NCBI RefSeq assembly: GCF_025905425.1
Contig: NZ_CP109603.1
Span: forward strand, 4,480,501 to 4,544,500
DNA: 64,000 nt
DNA from: Pseudomonas putida
Lineage (GTDB): Bacteria; Pseudomonadota; Gammaproteobacteria; Pseudomonadales; Pseudomonadaceae
Reading direction: 5' to 3'
Of this stretch, positions 29,688 through 38,942 are shown piece after piece. The position numbers were made by a program, and so were the translations under genes. The notes under the pieces were generated by a model, which had not been told where the DNA came from, ran no database searches, and saw nothing but the letters and a program-made list of their open reading frames with translations. Positions within the stretch are counted from its first letter, which is position 1. Every line of letters begins with the position of its first letter.

Positions 29688-30941
29688 ATGTTCAGCCGTG
29701 ATTTGACCATTGCCAAGTACGACGCCGAGCTCTTCGAAGCCATGCAGCAAGAAGCTTTGCGCCAGGAAGAGCATATCGAGCTGATCGCTTCGGAAAACTA
29801 CACCAGCCCGGCGGTAATGGAAGCCCAGGGTTCGGTACTGACCAACAAGTACGCCGAAGGCTACCCAGGCAAGCGCTACTACGGTGGTTGCGAGTACGTC
29901 GACGTGGTCGAGCAACTGGCCATCGACCGCGCCAAAGAGCTGTTCGGCGCCGACTACGCCAACGTTCAGCCACACGCCGGTTCGCAAGCCAACTCCGCCG
30001 TTTACCTGGCCCTGCTGTCGGCCGGTGACACCATTCTGGGCATGAGCCTGGCCCACGGTGGCCACCTGACCCACGGTGCTTCCGTAAGCTCCTCGGGCAA
30101 GCTGTACAACGCCATCCAGTACGGCATCGACGCCAACGGTCTGATCGACTACGACGAAGTCGAGCGCCTGGCTGTAGAGCACAAGCCAAAAATGATCGTT
30201 GCCGGCTTCTCGGCCTACTCGCAGGTGCTGGACTTCCCACGCTTCCGCGCCATCGCCGACAAGGTCGGTGCCTACCTGTTCGTCGACATGGCCCACGTTG
30301 CTGGCCTGGTTGCCGCAGGCGTGTACCCGAACCCTGTGCCGTTCGCCGACGTGGTCACCACCACCACCCACAAGACCCTGCGCGGTCCACGTGGCGGCCT
30401 GATCCTGGCCCGTGCCAACGCCGACATCGAGAAGAAGCTGAACTCCGCCGTGTTCCCAGGCGCCCAGGGCGGCCCGCTGGAGCACGTCATCGCGGCCAAG
30501 GCGATCTGCTTCAAAGAAGCCCTGCAGCCTGAGTTCAAAGCTTACCAGCAGCAAGTGGTGAAAAACGCCCAGGCCATGGCCAGCGTGTTCATCGAGCGTG
30601 GTTTCGACGTCGTTTCCGGCGGCACCGAAAACCACCTGTTCCTGCTGTCGCTGATCAAGCAGGAAATCTCCGGTAAGGACGCTGACGCCGCTCTGGGCAA
30701 AGCCTTCATCACCGTCAACAAGAACTCGGTCCCGAACGACCCACGTTCCCCGTTCGTCACCTCGGGCCTGCGTTTCGGCACCCCGGCTGTGACCACTCGT
30801 GGCTTCAAGGAAGCCGAGTGCAAAGAGCTGGCCGGCTGGATCTGCGACATCCTGGCTGACCTGAACAACGAAGCGGTGATCGATGCCGTGCGTGAGAAGG
30901 TCAAGGCTATCTGCAAGAAGCTGCCGGTTTACGGCAACTGA
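29688..30941 (+). CDS. glyA: Serine hydroxymethyltransferase
   Basis: PLP enzyme converting serine and tetrahydrofolate to glycine and methylene-THF. It has 417 residues, with [20 protein letters not shown] near the start, the PLP-binding Lys in [14 protein letters not shown], and [11 protein letters not shown]. Start [10 protein letters not shown] at 29688 has GAGGA upstream. The 180-base gap before it holds the promoter region (possible -10 TAGAAT near 29647). Confidence 0.97.
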   Translation: MFSRDLTIAKYDAELFEAMQQEALRQEEHIELIASENYTSPAVMEAQGSVLTNKYAEGYPGKRYYGGCEYVDVVEQLAIDRAKELFGADYANVQPHAGSQANSAVYLALLSAGDTILGMSLAHGGHLTHGASVSSSGKLYNAIQYGIDANGLIDYDEVERLAVEHKPKMIVAGFSAYSQVLDFPRFRAIADKVGAYLFVDMAHVAGLVAAGVYPNPVPFADVVTTTTHKTLRGPRGGLILARANADIEKKLNSAVFPGAQGGPLEHVIAAKAICFKEALQPEFKAYQQQVVKNAQAMASVFIERGFDVVSGGTENHLFLLSLIKQEISGKDADAALGKAFITVNKNSVPNDPRSPFVTSGLRFGTPAVTTRGFKEAECKELAGWICDILADLNNEAVIDAVREKVKAICKKLPVYGN

Positions 30942-30962
30942 TTGGCACTAGCTTGATGTGAG

Positions 30963-30990
30963 AAAGCCCGGCCTTGTGCCGGGCTTTTTT
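30963..30990 (+). terminator. Terminator after glyA
   Basis: Perfect hairpin AAAGCCCGGC / GCCGGGCTTT followed by TTT. Confidence 0.92.
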
Positions 30991-31084
30991 GTGTTTGCCC
31001 GCTTTGCGGAACCTGTTCCAAATGGGCCCCCTGCGCAAGACACCCTAGCCTGCTGCCTCCACCACGCCAAACCGGAGGCACCCC

Positions 31085-31675
31085 ATGGCAGATAACAAAA
31101 CGCGTTCCTTTACAGCCACCCTGCAGATCGCCGAATCACCGGTGAACAGCCTGGACTGTCTGTGCACGGGGCCAGTAACCCTGGTCACACCAACCGATGT
31201 GCCAGGGTACGTAATTGACGGCGATCACGTACTCGGCATGATTAACGGCACGGACGAAGACTGGCAGCACGGCCAGGACTTTGGACTGACCCCGTTCGAC
31301 AAAGGCGACAATCCGTGCGCGATGCTGCTGTATTTTCGCTACAGCGACGCGGGTTATCGGCTTTACGTGCGCAGTGGGCCTCATTTCGGTAAAGGCATTT
31401 TCACCACCGCTGAAGGCCTGGTGGCCGCTCAGGCCATCAAGGCGCAAGACCCCAGCCTGTGGACCTTGGTCGATGCGCAAACCGGCGCCCCGTTCGACCT
31501 GGCACAACTTGAAGATGACCGGCGAGAAATCCAGATGGTCGCCAGCAACGGCCACCCCATGGAAATTAACAACCTCTACCCAGTGGGCGGTTTTCTGGCG
31601 TGCTACGCCGCCGCCCAGCAGTGCACCCTAAGCCTGTTGATTGTGCAACGCGGGGTGGATTGGCTGAACGCCTGA
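31085..31675 (+). CDS. Hypothetical protein
   Basis: A 196-residue soluble protein (MADNKTRSFTATLQIAESPV, YVIDGDHVLGMINGTDEDWQ, IQMVASNGHPMEINNLYPVG). I recognise no family. There is a strong GGAGG ribosome site before ATG 31085. It stands alone between glyA and the transporter. Confidence 0.7.
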   Translation: MADNKTRSFTATLQIAESPVNSLDCLCTGPVTLVTPTDVPGYVIDGDHVLGMINGTDEDWQHGQDFGLTPFDKGDNPCAMLLYFRYSDAGYRLYVRSGPHFGKGIFTTAEGLVAAQAIKAQDPSLWTLVDAQTGAPFDLAQLEDDRREIQMVASNGHPMEINNLYPVGGFLACYAAAQQCTLSLLIVQRGVDWLNA

Positions 31676-31747
31676 TGTCGCCTGCACGGGCCCTCACGTA
31701 TTACCCTGTGCCGCTTCCACACCCCCGAGCGCGCACAGGACCCTGCC

Positions 31748-32704
31748 TTGACCAGAGAGCAACTCGAAACCCATCAGATCCCGGTCTACTTCGCGGCCGT
31801 GCTCGCGGCCCTTGCTTTCGGCCTGCTGGCCACCGACACCGCACACCACCTGCAAGCGCTGATCACCCCCGCCATTGCCGTGCTGATGTACGCGATGTTC
31901 CTGCAGATCCCCTTCCTCGACCTGCGCCAAGGCCTGGGCAACCGCCGGTTCATCAGTGCACTGCTACTGGCCAACTTCGTCCTTATCCCACTGCTGGTGT
32001 GGGCAATCACCCGCGGCCTGGTCGCGCACCCGGCAATCCTGATCGGTGCCCTGCTGGTGCTTCTGACACCCTGCATCGACTACGTGGTGGTGTTCACCCA
32101 CATCAGCAAAGGCGACTCACGCCAGACCCTCGCCGCCACGCCAGTGCTGCTATTGATGCAACTGGTGCTGCTACCGGTGTACCTGGCGTTGATGCTGGGC
32201 GATGGCAACGAAGTGGCGATTTCCATCACCCCCTTCGTGCAAGCGTTTGCCCTGTTGATCGTGTTGCCGATGATCCTCGCCGTGCTGACCAGCGCCAGCG
32301 CCCGTCGCTCACGCGTGGCATCGAAGTGGAACGACGCCTGGGCGTGGATGCCGGTGCCAGCGATGGCACTGGTGCTGGTGGTGGTGATCGGTTCACAGAT
32401 TGCCGTGGTGCTACGCGATTTCGAGCGTTTGCTGCCGGTGATCCCGGTGTATATCGGCTTCATGCTGCTGGCGCCGGTGATCGGTTTTGCCACCGCGCGG
32501 CTGCTGCGCTTACCGGTAGCCGAGGTGAGGTCGGTGACGTTCAGTGCTGCGACCCGCAACTCGCTGGTGGTGTTGCCACTGGCATTGGCATTGCCGGAAG
32601 AGCTGCGCGGGTTGGCGGCGGCGGCGGTGATTACCCAGACCCTGGTGGAGTTGCTGGGGGAGTTGATTTACGTGCGGGTCGTGCCCGCATTCGTGCGAGG
32701 CTGA
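31748..32704 (+). CDS. BASS/arsenite-permease-like transporter
   Basis: A 318-residue protein with about ten hydrophobic helices in the bile acid:sodium symporter fold (LITPAIAVLMYAMFLQIPF, LLVLLTPCIDYVVVFTHISKG, SVTFSAATRNSLVVLPLALA). The TPCIDYVVVFTHI segment resembles the ACR3 arsenite-efflux branch, but substrate cannot be set. The start is TTG 31748 with AGGA seven bases upstream; no ATG occurs early in the frame. Confidence 0.75.
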   Translation: MTREQLETHQIPVYFAAVLAALAFGLLATDTAHHLQALITPAIAVLMYAMFLQIPFLDLRQGLGNRRFISALLLANFVLIPLLVWAITRGLVAHPAILIGALLVLLTPCIDYVVVFTHISKGDSRQTLAATPVLLLMQLVLLPVYLALMLGDGNEVAISITPFVQAFALLIVLPMILAVLTSASARRSRVASKWNDAWAWMPVPAMALVLVVVIGSQIAVVLRDFERLLPVIPVYIGFMLLAPVIGFATARLLRLPVAEVRSVTFSAATRNSLVVLPLALALPEELRGLAAAAVITQTLVELLGELIYVRVVPAFVRG

Positions 32705-32771
32705 GCCGCTCATGAACGCTCTGTGAGGCCTGAACTTTTGCTTGTACCCGCCCGAGCTTATGCTGATAGAA

Positions 32772-32790
32772 TGCGATGAATTCTCATTAA
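32772..32790 (+). promoter_or_regulatory. Probable Fur box before the ECF sigma gene
   Basis: The reverse complement reads TAATGAGAATTCATCGCAT, matching much of the Fur consensus. It lies 16 bases before the GTG start of the FecI-like sigma gene, as expected for an iron-regulated surface-signalling set. Confidence 0.65.
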
Positions 32791-32805
32791 CATCTATTCT
32801 ATCCC

Positions 32806-33345
32806 GTGCAGTCCACTTCATCGGCAAACCACCCTCGGCATCACGCCATCGATCAGCTCTACAGCCACCACCACAGCTGGCTGCAGAGCTGGCTGCGCAG
32901 GCGCTTGGGCAGTGCTGCCGATGCAGCGGACCTGGCCCAGGATACGTTCATGCGGCTGCTTTGCAGTGCCACTGGCGAGCCACTGAACTGCACGACGCCG
33001 CGCGCCTATCTGGCTACCATCGCCAATCGCCTGGCCCTCAACTTCTATCGCCGCCGCTCGCTGGAGCAAGCCTACCTGGACGCGCTGGCGCAAACGCCGG
33101 AAGCGCTGGCACCGTCGCTGGAGCAACAGGCGCTGGTGCTCGAAGCCCTCGACGAAATTGACCAGGTGCTTGCCCTGTTGCCGGCTAAAACCCGGCAGGC
33201 GTTCTTGATGGCGCAATTGGAGGGTTACACCCAGGAAGAGATCGCCAGCCGGCTCAACCTCAGTGTGCGCACCGTGCAACGCCACCTTGCGCGGGCGTTT
33301 GAGGAATGCATCGTGCTCGCCAGCCAGTGTGCGCAGCATGAGTAA
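32806..33345 (+). CDS. FecI-like ECF sigma factor
   Basis: A 179-residue extracytoplasmic-function sigma factor. It has region 2 (LYSHHHSWLQSWLRRRLG, DAADLAQDTFMRLL, ANRLALNFYRRR) and region 4 (LPAKTRQAFLMAQLEGYTQ, EEIASRLNLSVRTVQRHLA). The start is GTG 32806, with no ATG in frame before residue 48. The gene overlaps fecR-like by eight bases and should direct transcription of the receptor gene when released by the anti-sigma factor. Confidence 0.92.
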   Translation: MQSTSSANHPRHHAIDQLYSHHHSWLQSWLRRRLGSAADAADLAQDTFMRLLCSATGEPLNCTTPRAYLATIANRLALNFYRRRSLEQAYLDALAQTPEALAPSLEQQALVLEALDEIDQVLALLPAKTRQAFLMAQLEGYTQEEIASRLNLSVRTVQRHLARAFEECIVLASQCAQHE

Positions 33346-34306
33346 CACCCCCATCGACCGGCGCATTGCCCGTGAAGCGGCCAGTTGGTTCGTGCGCTTG
33401 CAGCACAGTAGCGCCGGCGCCGCCGAGCATGCCGCCGGCGCCGAGTGGCGGGCGCGGCATGCTGACCACGAACGCGCCTGGCAACTGGCCGAGCGCTTTA
33501 GCAGCCGCGCCCAGCAGCTTGCCGGTGAACCCGCACGGGCGGCGCTGGAGCGCCCGCGCAACCTGGAACGCCGGCAGGCGCTCAAGACCCTTGCGTTGCT
33601 AATTGCCGCCGCCCCGCTTGGCCTCGCAGCCTACCGGGGGCTGCCGTGGCGCGAGTGGCAGGCGGACGCGCGCACGGCCACGGGCGAGCAGCGCAGCGTG
33701 CCCCTGCCGGATGGCGGGGAGATTCGCCTGAACACCGGCAGTGCCGTCGATATCACCTACGACGACAGCGTTCGCCGCGTGCGCCTGATCGCCGGCGAGA
33801 TGCTGGTCGAGATACCCCACGAGCCTGCCAGGCGCCCCTTTATCGTCGATACCGCCGAAGCCCATATCACCCCGCTCGGCAGCCGCTTGCTGGTGCGTCA
33901 GTACTCAGGCAGCACGTTCCTCGCCGCGTTGGAAGGCGCTGTCGAGGTGCGCCCGCGCCTTTTACGGGGTAATGACGGCCGGGTGCACCTGGCGGCCGGC
34001 CAACAAACCCATGTCAGCCTCCAGGCTGTGCAGGCCCCCATGGCACTGGCGCAGGATCGTCTCGACTGGCTCAACAATGTGCTGCGGGTAGAAAAGACCC
34101 GCCTCGATGATTTCATCCGCGAGCTGGGCCGCTATCGACCCGGCCTGTTGCGGTGTGACCGCGCCGTGGCAGGGCTGCTGATCTCCGGCACTTTCCAGTT
34201 GCGCGACACCGATCAGGTTCTGCGCGCCCTGAGCCAGACGCTGCCGGTGAACGTCCACTACCGGACGCCCTACTGGGTCACCCTCACGGCGCGCGCGAAT
34301 ACGTAA
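33338..34306 (+). CDS. FecR-like anti-sigma factor
   Basis: A 322-residue inner-membrane regulator. The cytoplasmic N-terminal DUF4880-type segment (RRIAREAASWFVRLQHSSAG) is followed by one TM (LKTLALLIAAAPLGLAAYRG, about residues 85-104) and a periplasmic FecR domain (VPLPDGGEIRLNTGSAVDIT, GEMLVEIPH, PLGSRLLVRQYSG). It should bind the sigma factor and receive a signal from the receptor's N-terminal domain. ATG 33338 lies within the sigma gene end. Confidence 0.9.
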   Translation: MSNTPIDRRIAREAASWFVRLQHSSAGAAEHAAGAEWRARHADHERAWQLAERFSSRAQQLAGEPARAALERPRNLERRQALKTLALLIAAAPLGLAAYRGLPWREWQADARTATGEQRSVPLPDGGEIRLNTGSAVDITYDDSVRRVRLIAGEMLVEIPHEPARRPFIVDTAEAHITPLGSRLLVRQYSGSTFLAALEGAVEVRPRLLRGNDGRVHLAAGQQTHVSLQAVQAPMALAQDRLDWLNNVLRVEKTRLDDFIRELGRYRPGLLRCDRAVAGLLISGTFQLRDTDQVLRALSQTLPVNVHYRTPYWVTLTARANT

Positions 34307-34320
34307 CAAGAATCATTGTC
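34302..34320 (+). promoter_or_regulatory. Possible Fur half-box before the receptor gene
   Basis: The sequence GTAACAAGAATCATTGTC matches the right half of the Fur consensus well (AATCATTGTC) and the left half poorly. It lies between the fecR-like stop and the receptor start. Confidence 0.35.
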
Positions 34321-34385
34321 GTGTTTTGCGCACGTTGCGTGTCCCTTCCGTAAGCACATCACTTTCACAGGGCGGGGACAGATAC

Positions 34386-36818
34386 ATGGCGACGACGCAG
34401 GGCATGCAACCATTGGCGCGGGCAGTACACGCTGCTGCACTGGGCCTGATCATCACAGGTGGCGGCCTGACTGCAGCCGTGTCGCAAGCCGCCGAGCACA
34501 GCACGCAGCAGCGCCGTGCCTATCAGGTGCCCGCCGGCAACCTGAGCAGCGCCCTCTCCGAATTCGCCAGCCAAGCGAATATCACCCTGCCCATCGAACC
34601 GGGCCTGGTGGAAGGTTTGCGCAGCCCCGGCCTGAGCGCCGCCACCAGCGTGCAAGACGGCCTGCAGCAATTGCTGCAAGGCACCGGTCTGCAAGCCTCA
34701 CCGCAGGGCAATGGCCTCTACCTGCTGACACCGCAGGTAGCGGCGGGCACGGGCCTGGAGCTAGGCGCTACCAGCATCACCGGGCAAGGCCTGGCGGCCA
34801 CCACCGAGAACAGCGGTTCCTACACCACCGGCACTATGCAGACGGCCACCAAGCTGCCCTTGAGCCTGCGCGAAACGCCGCAGTCGGTCAGCGTGGTCAC
34901 GCGCAAGCGGATGGACGACAAGGCCATGACCACCATCAGCGATGTGGTCAAAAGTGCGCCGGGGATTTTCCTCAGTAACTCCGGTGGCGCTGGGCGGCCG
35001 TCTTTCAGCGCCCGTGGTTTCGACGTCGACAACATCATGTACGACGGCTTCCCCACCAGCTTCCTGACCTACCTGCCCAGTGGCGAAGCCAACCTGGCCA
35101 TGTACGACCGGGTAGAGATCGTGCGCGGCGCCACGGGCCTGGCCCAAGGCGCCGGTAACCCCGGTGGAGCCATCAACCTGGTGCGCAAACGCCCCACCCG
35201 TGAGTTCCAGGGCACGCTCACCGGCAGTGCCGGCAGTTGGGACGATTACACCGGCACGCTGGATGTCGGCGGCCCGCTCAATGAAAACGGCACCCTGCGC
35301 GCCCGCACCGTGGTCTCCAAGCAGGACGCCAAAAGCTTCCGCGACTCGGTGGAGAGTGACCACGATCTGTTCTACGGCGTGGTCGACGCCGACCTGACTG
35401 AAAGCACCACCCTCACCCTCGGTGCCTACCGGCAGAAAAACCACACCAACTACATCTGGGGCGGGTTGCCCATGGCCCGTGGCGGTGGTCACCTGGGGCT
35501 GCCACGCGACACCTTCCTCGGCCATGACTGGGAATATTCGGACAATCGCACCACCGGCTATTTCGCCACCCTCGAACATGCCTTCGCCAACGACTGGTCT
35601 CTGCGCCTGGCGGCCATGCAGACCAAGACTGACACCGACGTGCTGGCCTCTTCGGTCTGGGAATACGATCGCCACTATCTGTGGACCGAGGCCATGGAAC
35701 AAAAGGAAAAAGGCTACGACCTGGCCCTCAGCGGCCCCTTCCAGCTGCTCGGCCAAACCCATGACCTGACCGTGGGCGTCAGCAAGCGCCAGCTGGATTA
35801 CCGTTCCGGCAAGGCCTGGAGCGATTTCATCGACACCGGCAGCAACCCCTTCGAATGGACCCCCCGTGGGCATGCCAAGCCGGATTACGTCACAGGCCCC
35901 AACGGCCTCCCCGAGACCACCACCCAGGACAGCATCTATGCCAGCAGCCGCCTGCGCTTGACCGACCCACTGTCGCTGATTCTTGGTGGCCGCCTTGACT
36001 GGTACGACTTCGACGACAGCGAGAACAGCGAAAACAACTACAAGATCACCCGTAATCTGACCCGCTATGCCGGCCTGATCTACGACCTGAACGCCAATCA
36101 CTCGGTCTATGTCAGCTACACCGATATTTTCAAGCCACAGACCAGCAAAGGCATAGACAGCAAAGTGCTCGACCCTGTGATGGGTGAGAACTACGAAGTG
36201 GGCATCAAGGGTGAATACTTTGGTGGCGCACTGAACGCCAGCCTGGCTGTTTTCCAGATTGACCAGAAAAACCGCGCCCAGGAACTGCCTGACGTCAAAG
36301 GTTGCGGCTCAGGCGCCGCCAGTGCCTGTTACGAAGCAGCCGGCCTGGTGCGCAGCAAAGGCATCGACCTGGAGATCCAGGGCGCCCTGACCGACAACTG
36401 GCAGCTGGCTGCCGGCTACACCTACACCCAGACCAAATACGTCAGCGACGCTAACAAAGCCCGCGAAGGTGAAGATTTCGACCGCGCCAAACCGCGTCAG
36501 CTGTTCAAACTGTCCACCATCTACACCCTGCCCGGCGAGCTGCAACGCTGGCGCGTTGGTGGTGACATCTACCAGCAAAGCCGCATCCGCACCTCGGGCG
36601 GCGCCGGTGCTACTGCATGGGAAAACCAGCAAGGCTCGTACACCGTGGTCGGCCTGGTGGCAGGCTACAAGGCCAGCGAGCAGCTGGACCTGCAGGTCAA
36701 CGTCAACAACCTGTTCGACCGCACCTACTACAGCAGCGTGGCCAATGGCGGCTGGAGCCCGTATGACATTTATGGTGATCCACGGAACGTGAAACTGACG
36801 GCGCGGTACAGCTTCTAG
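34386..36818 (+). CDS. TonB-dependent siderophore receptor with signalling domain
   Basis: An 810-residue outer-membrane transporter: signal peptide to about residue 35 (VSQAAEHS), an STN signalling domain (about residues 42-115, YQVPAGNLSSALSEFASQAN...LLQGTGLQ), plug domain (about 150-260, LRETPQSVSVVTRKRMDD, EIVRGATGLAQGAGNPGGAI) and a 22-strand barrel ending in ARYSF. With the ECF sigma and FecR-like genes it forms a cell-surface-signalling unit of the FecA/FpvA kind, in which bound ferric siderophore induces the receptor. Which siderophore cannot be told. Start MATTQGMQPL at 34386 follows GGGGACAG. Confidence 0.93.
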   Translation: MATTQGMQPLARAVHAAALGLIITGGGLTAAVSQAAEHSTQQRRAYQVPAGNLSSALSEFASQANITLPIEPGLVEGLRSPGLSAATSVQDGLQQLLQGTGLQASPQGNGLYLLTPQVAAGTGLELGATSITGQGLAATTENSGSYTTGTMQTATKLPLSLRETPQSVSVVTRKRMDDKAMTTISDVVKSAPGIFLSNSGGAGRPSFSARGFDVDNIMYDGFPTSFLTYLPSGEANLAMYDRVEIVRGATGLAQGAGNPGGAINLVRKRPTREFQGTLTGSAGSWDDYTGTLDVGGPLNENGTLRARTVVSKQDAKSFRDSVESDHDLFYGVVDADLTESTTLTLGAYRQKNHTNYIWGGLPMARGGGHLGLPRDTFLGHDWEYSDNRTTGYFATLEHAFANDWSLRLAAMQTKTDTDVLASSVWEYDRHYLWTEAMEQKEKGYDLALSGPFQLLGQTHDLTVGVSKRQLDYRSGKAWSDFIDTGSNPFEWTPRGHAKPDYVTGPNGLPETTTQDSIYASSRLRLTDPLSLILGGRLDWYDFDDSENSENNYKITRNLTRYAGLIYDLNANHSVYVSYTDIFKPQTSKGIDSKVLDPVMGENYEVGIKGEYFGGALNASLAVFQIDQKNRAQELPDVKGCGSGAASACYEAAGLVRSKGIDLEIQGALTDNWQLAAGYTYTQTKYVSDANKAREGEDFDRAKPRQLFKLSTIYTLPGELQRWRVGGDIYQQSRIRTSGGAGATAWENQQGSYTVVGLVAGYKASEQLDLQVNVNNLFDRTYYSSVANGGWSPYDIYGDPRNVKLTARYSF

Positions 36819-36854
36819 TCGGCGGTGCCTTTCGCCATCTACTGATTTACCAGG

Positions 36855-36903
36855 GCCGATGTGGGAGCGGGCTTGCCCCGCGAACACCGGCAAAGCCGGT
36901 GCC
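36855..36903 (+). repeat. REP element with adjoining hairpin
   Basis: REP unit TGTGGGAGCGGGCTTGCCCC at 36859, followed by hairpin CACCGGC / GCCGGTG that may end transcription between the receptor and mdh genes. Confidence 0.8.
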
Positions 36904-36967
36904 ATACACCGCGAGGCCCTTTCCCCTATCGCCGACCGCAGCGTCGGCGATAGAACGCCCTCCCCGC

Positions 36968-37897
36968 TTACAACGTATTCATCTCAGCAATATCCCGCAC
37001 CACCTGGTCCGCAGAGTGGTCGAACATCGCCTGCTCCTGCACATCCAGCGGCAACTCGATCACCCGCACAATCCCCTCCTCCGCCAGCACACACGGCACC
37101 CCCATGGCGATATCGGTTCGCCCATACTCCCCCTCCAGCACCACGACCGCCGGCAAAATACGGTTTCGCCCATTGGCGATCGCATCCACCATCTGCGCAA
37201 TAGCCACCCCCGGCGCATCACAGGCACTGCCCAGCTTCTTCAACCCCAGAATCTCGCCGCCACCCTTGCGTGTACGTTCCACAATCCGCTCTATTTGTTC
37301 GCTGGACAGAAAGTGAGACAACGGCACCGACCCTACCTGGCAGTAGCGCATCAACGGCACCATGCTATCGCCATGCCCGCCCAGCACCAGCGCCGTGATA
37401 TCCCGAGCAGAAAACCCCGTCTCCTCCGCAATGAAACACTTCATGCGCGCGGTATCCAGCACCCCCGCCTGCCCGAACACCTTGTTACGGCCCTGCCCGC
37501 TGAGCGACCAGGCCCGATAGGTCAGCACATCGACGGGGTTCGACACCACCAGTACCGTCGCCGTTGGCGCATGGCGTTCGATATCCCGCATGACGCCATC
37601 GATAATCGGCAGGTTGATACTCAGCACATCCTGCCGCGACTGCCCCGGCTTGCGCGGCACACCTGCCGTGATCACCACCAGCTCAGACCCCTCCAGCATT
37701 TCGGCCTTGGACCCGCCGTAAACCCGGGTATCGGAGCCAGACTCGACTGCTGCCTGCCACACATCCAGCGCCTTGCCCTGCGCAAGCTCGCCTTGCACAT
37801 CGATTAGCATCAACTCACGGCAGAACTCATCCCGGGCGATGATCTGCGCCGCCGCCTCGCCCACCATGCCGGCACCCACGATTGATAGTTTGTTCAC
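36968..37897 (-). CDS. mdh: Malate dehydrogenase (LDH-like family)
   Basis: A 309-residue NAD-dependent dehydrogenase of the LDH/MDH family. Rossmann GAGMVGEAAAQII is at the N-terminus, the active-site loop is ITAGVPRKPGQSR, and the catalytic His is in LGGHGDSMVPL. The Arg in GVPRKPG, at the position that is Gln in lactate dehydrogenases, points to malate. The start is GTG 37897 with GGGAGG upstream. Confidence 0.85.
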   Translation of the reverse strand: MNKLSIVGAGMVGEAAAQIIARDEFCRELMLIDVQGELAQGKALDVWQAAVESGSDTRVYGGSKAEMLEGSELVVITAGVPRKPGQSRQDVLSINLPIIDGVMRDIERHAPTATVLVVSNPVDVLTYRAWSLSGQGRNKVFGQAGVLDTARMKCFIAEETGFSARDITALVLGGHGDSMVPLMRYCQVGSVPLSHFLSSEQIERIVERTRKGGGEILGLKKLGSACDAPGVAIAQMVDAIANGRNRILPAVVVLEGEYGRTDIAMGVPCVLAEEGIVRVIELPLDVQEQAMFDHSADQVVRDIAEMNTL

Positions 37898-38039
37898 CTG
37901 ACACCTCCCAGCGGCGCGTGCCACTAGGAACACGCCTGCGTTATAGAGAGAAGTATTGCCTGCTAATGCCCAAAGGCCACCCTGAGGTGGCCAGTGGTCG
38001 TTTTATGAGGGGACGGTTAGCTTTGAGGAAGTACGCCGG

Positions 38040-38267
38040 TTAGTCGGCCGGGCTCTGATCGCGCTGAGACATCACCTTTCCGCACTGTTCGCTGGCCAGG
38101 CGGCTGATGATCTGGATTGCTTGATGGATGCCGGCTGTGTTGCGGAAGCTCAGGCGCGGGTTGTGTTCGCATTCCAGCATTTCGTCGTGCTGGACCAAGG
38201 CTTCGCCGAGCAGCTCCAGGGTCCAGGCGTAGCTTTGGAGGGTGGAGAGGCGTTCGTGGTCAGTCAT
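38040..38267 (-). CDS. Small hypothetical protein downstream of a C4-like RNA
   Basis: A 75-residue protein (MTDHERLSTLQSYAWTLELL, GEALVQHDEMLECEHNPRLS, AIQIISRLASEQCGKVMSQR). It resembles small Pseudomonas proteins of unknown role. ATG 38267 follows GGAGGCCCCCC. About 130 bases upstream on the same strand is the structured RNA, which might control it. Confidence 0.6.
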   Translation of the reverse strand: MTDHERLSTLQSYAWTLELLGEALVQHDEMLECEHNPRLSFRNTAGIHQAIQIISRLASEQCGKVMSQRDQSPAD

Positions 38268-38398
38268 GGGGGGCCTCCAGGGGTTTGGAGGTGGGGTGAC
38301 GGCGGAGAGCGGATGCGAGGATCTGTAATGGACTTGAGGTGAGCATGCATGAGGTCCTTTTCGGTTGAAGCACCACGCTGACCGTCGCCAAACGGTTA

Positions 38399-38477
38399 GG
38401 GTGGCAGCTGTACGCGGGTTGGCGAACCGAGGAAAAGGAACCCGGCAGACCCGAAGGTCTCCCACGCACAGCCGCCA
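38399..38477 (-). ncRNA. C4-antisense-RNA-like structured element
   Basis: On the minus strand, an outer pair GGCGGCTGT / ACAGCTGCC encloses hairpin AGACC-TTCG-GGTCT and hairpin GGTT-CGCC-AACC. The same layout, including GGGTTCC between the hairpins, occurs in leaders of prophage ash/icd genes controlled by C4 antisense RNA (phages P1/P7). The family assignment is from memory of that motif. Confidence 0.5.
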
Positions 38478-38741
38478 TTACACGAAACTGCGGACGCAAA
38501 AAAAGCGCCTGCAATCGTGATCGGGGCGCCGTTGCGCCTTTTCGTACGGGTCGCCAAACCCGGTCGCGGAATGGGCCGCGACTTGAGCAAGTTATCTGGG
38601 TGGGGTTGGTATTGCAAGGTTCGGGGGTGTGGGAATGATCGCCGAGTGGCGTAGGCTTCCCAGTGGTGCACCACCGGTCTGCTGCTGACCGACGCCTTCA
38701 CGCGTGAGCAAGTACGCAGTACCGACGATGTTTATCTGATC
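38478..38741. other. Gap without a supported gene
   Basis: About 260 bases. A minus frame here (38396-38701) merely reads through the structured RNA. The plus strand from about 38664 reads as the broken 5' part of the next gene with no start codon. Confidence 0.5.
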
Positions 38742-38942
38742 GTGCACGTCATGGGCCCCGTAGGCTTCATTCGTTTGCAGGAGACTCCCAGCGCTCGCGG
38801 CTTCCGGGTCAGCCCACAAGAAGATGACGATGACTTCCCCATTTGCGCAATGAAACTTGGCGACCTTCGCGTTGACTTCATGCCGGACGACGATTCCCTC
38901 GGGTTCAGCAACCGCTGGTACAAGGATGCTTCGCATGCCTAA
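38742..38942 (+). pseudogene. 5'-truncated gene fragment
   Basis: A 66-residue acidic frame from GTG 38742 (HVMGPVGFIRLQETPSARGF...EDDDDFPICAMKLGDLRVDF). Upstream codons stay open and look coding back to a TAG near 38656, but without a start, so the N-terminus is probably lost. Its stop overlaps the ATG of the next gene, as in an operon. No family recognised. Confidence 0.5.

Noticed and set aside
38396..38701. Minus-strand 101-codon frame
   Set aside because: Reads through the structured C4-like RNA and has no independent coding signal.
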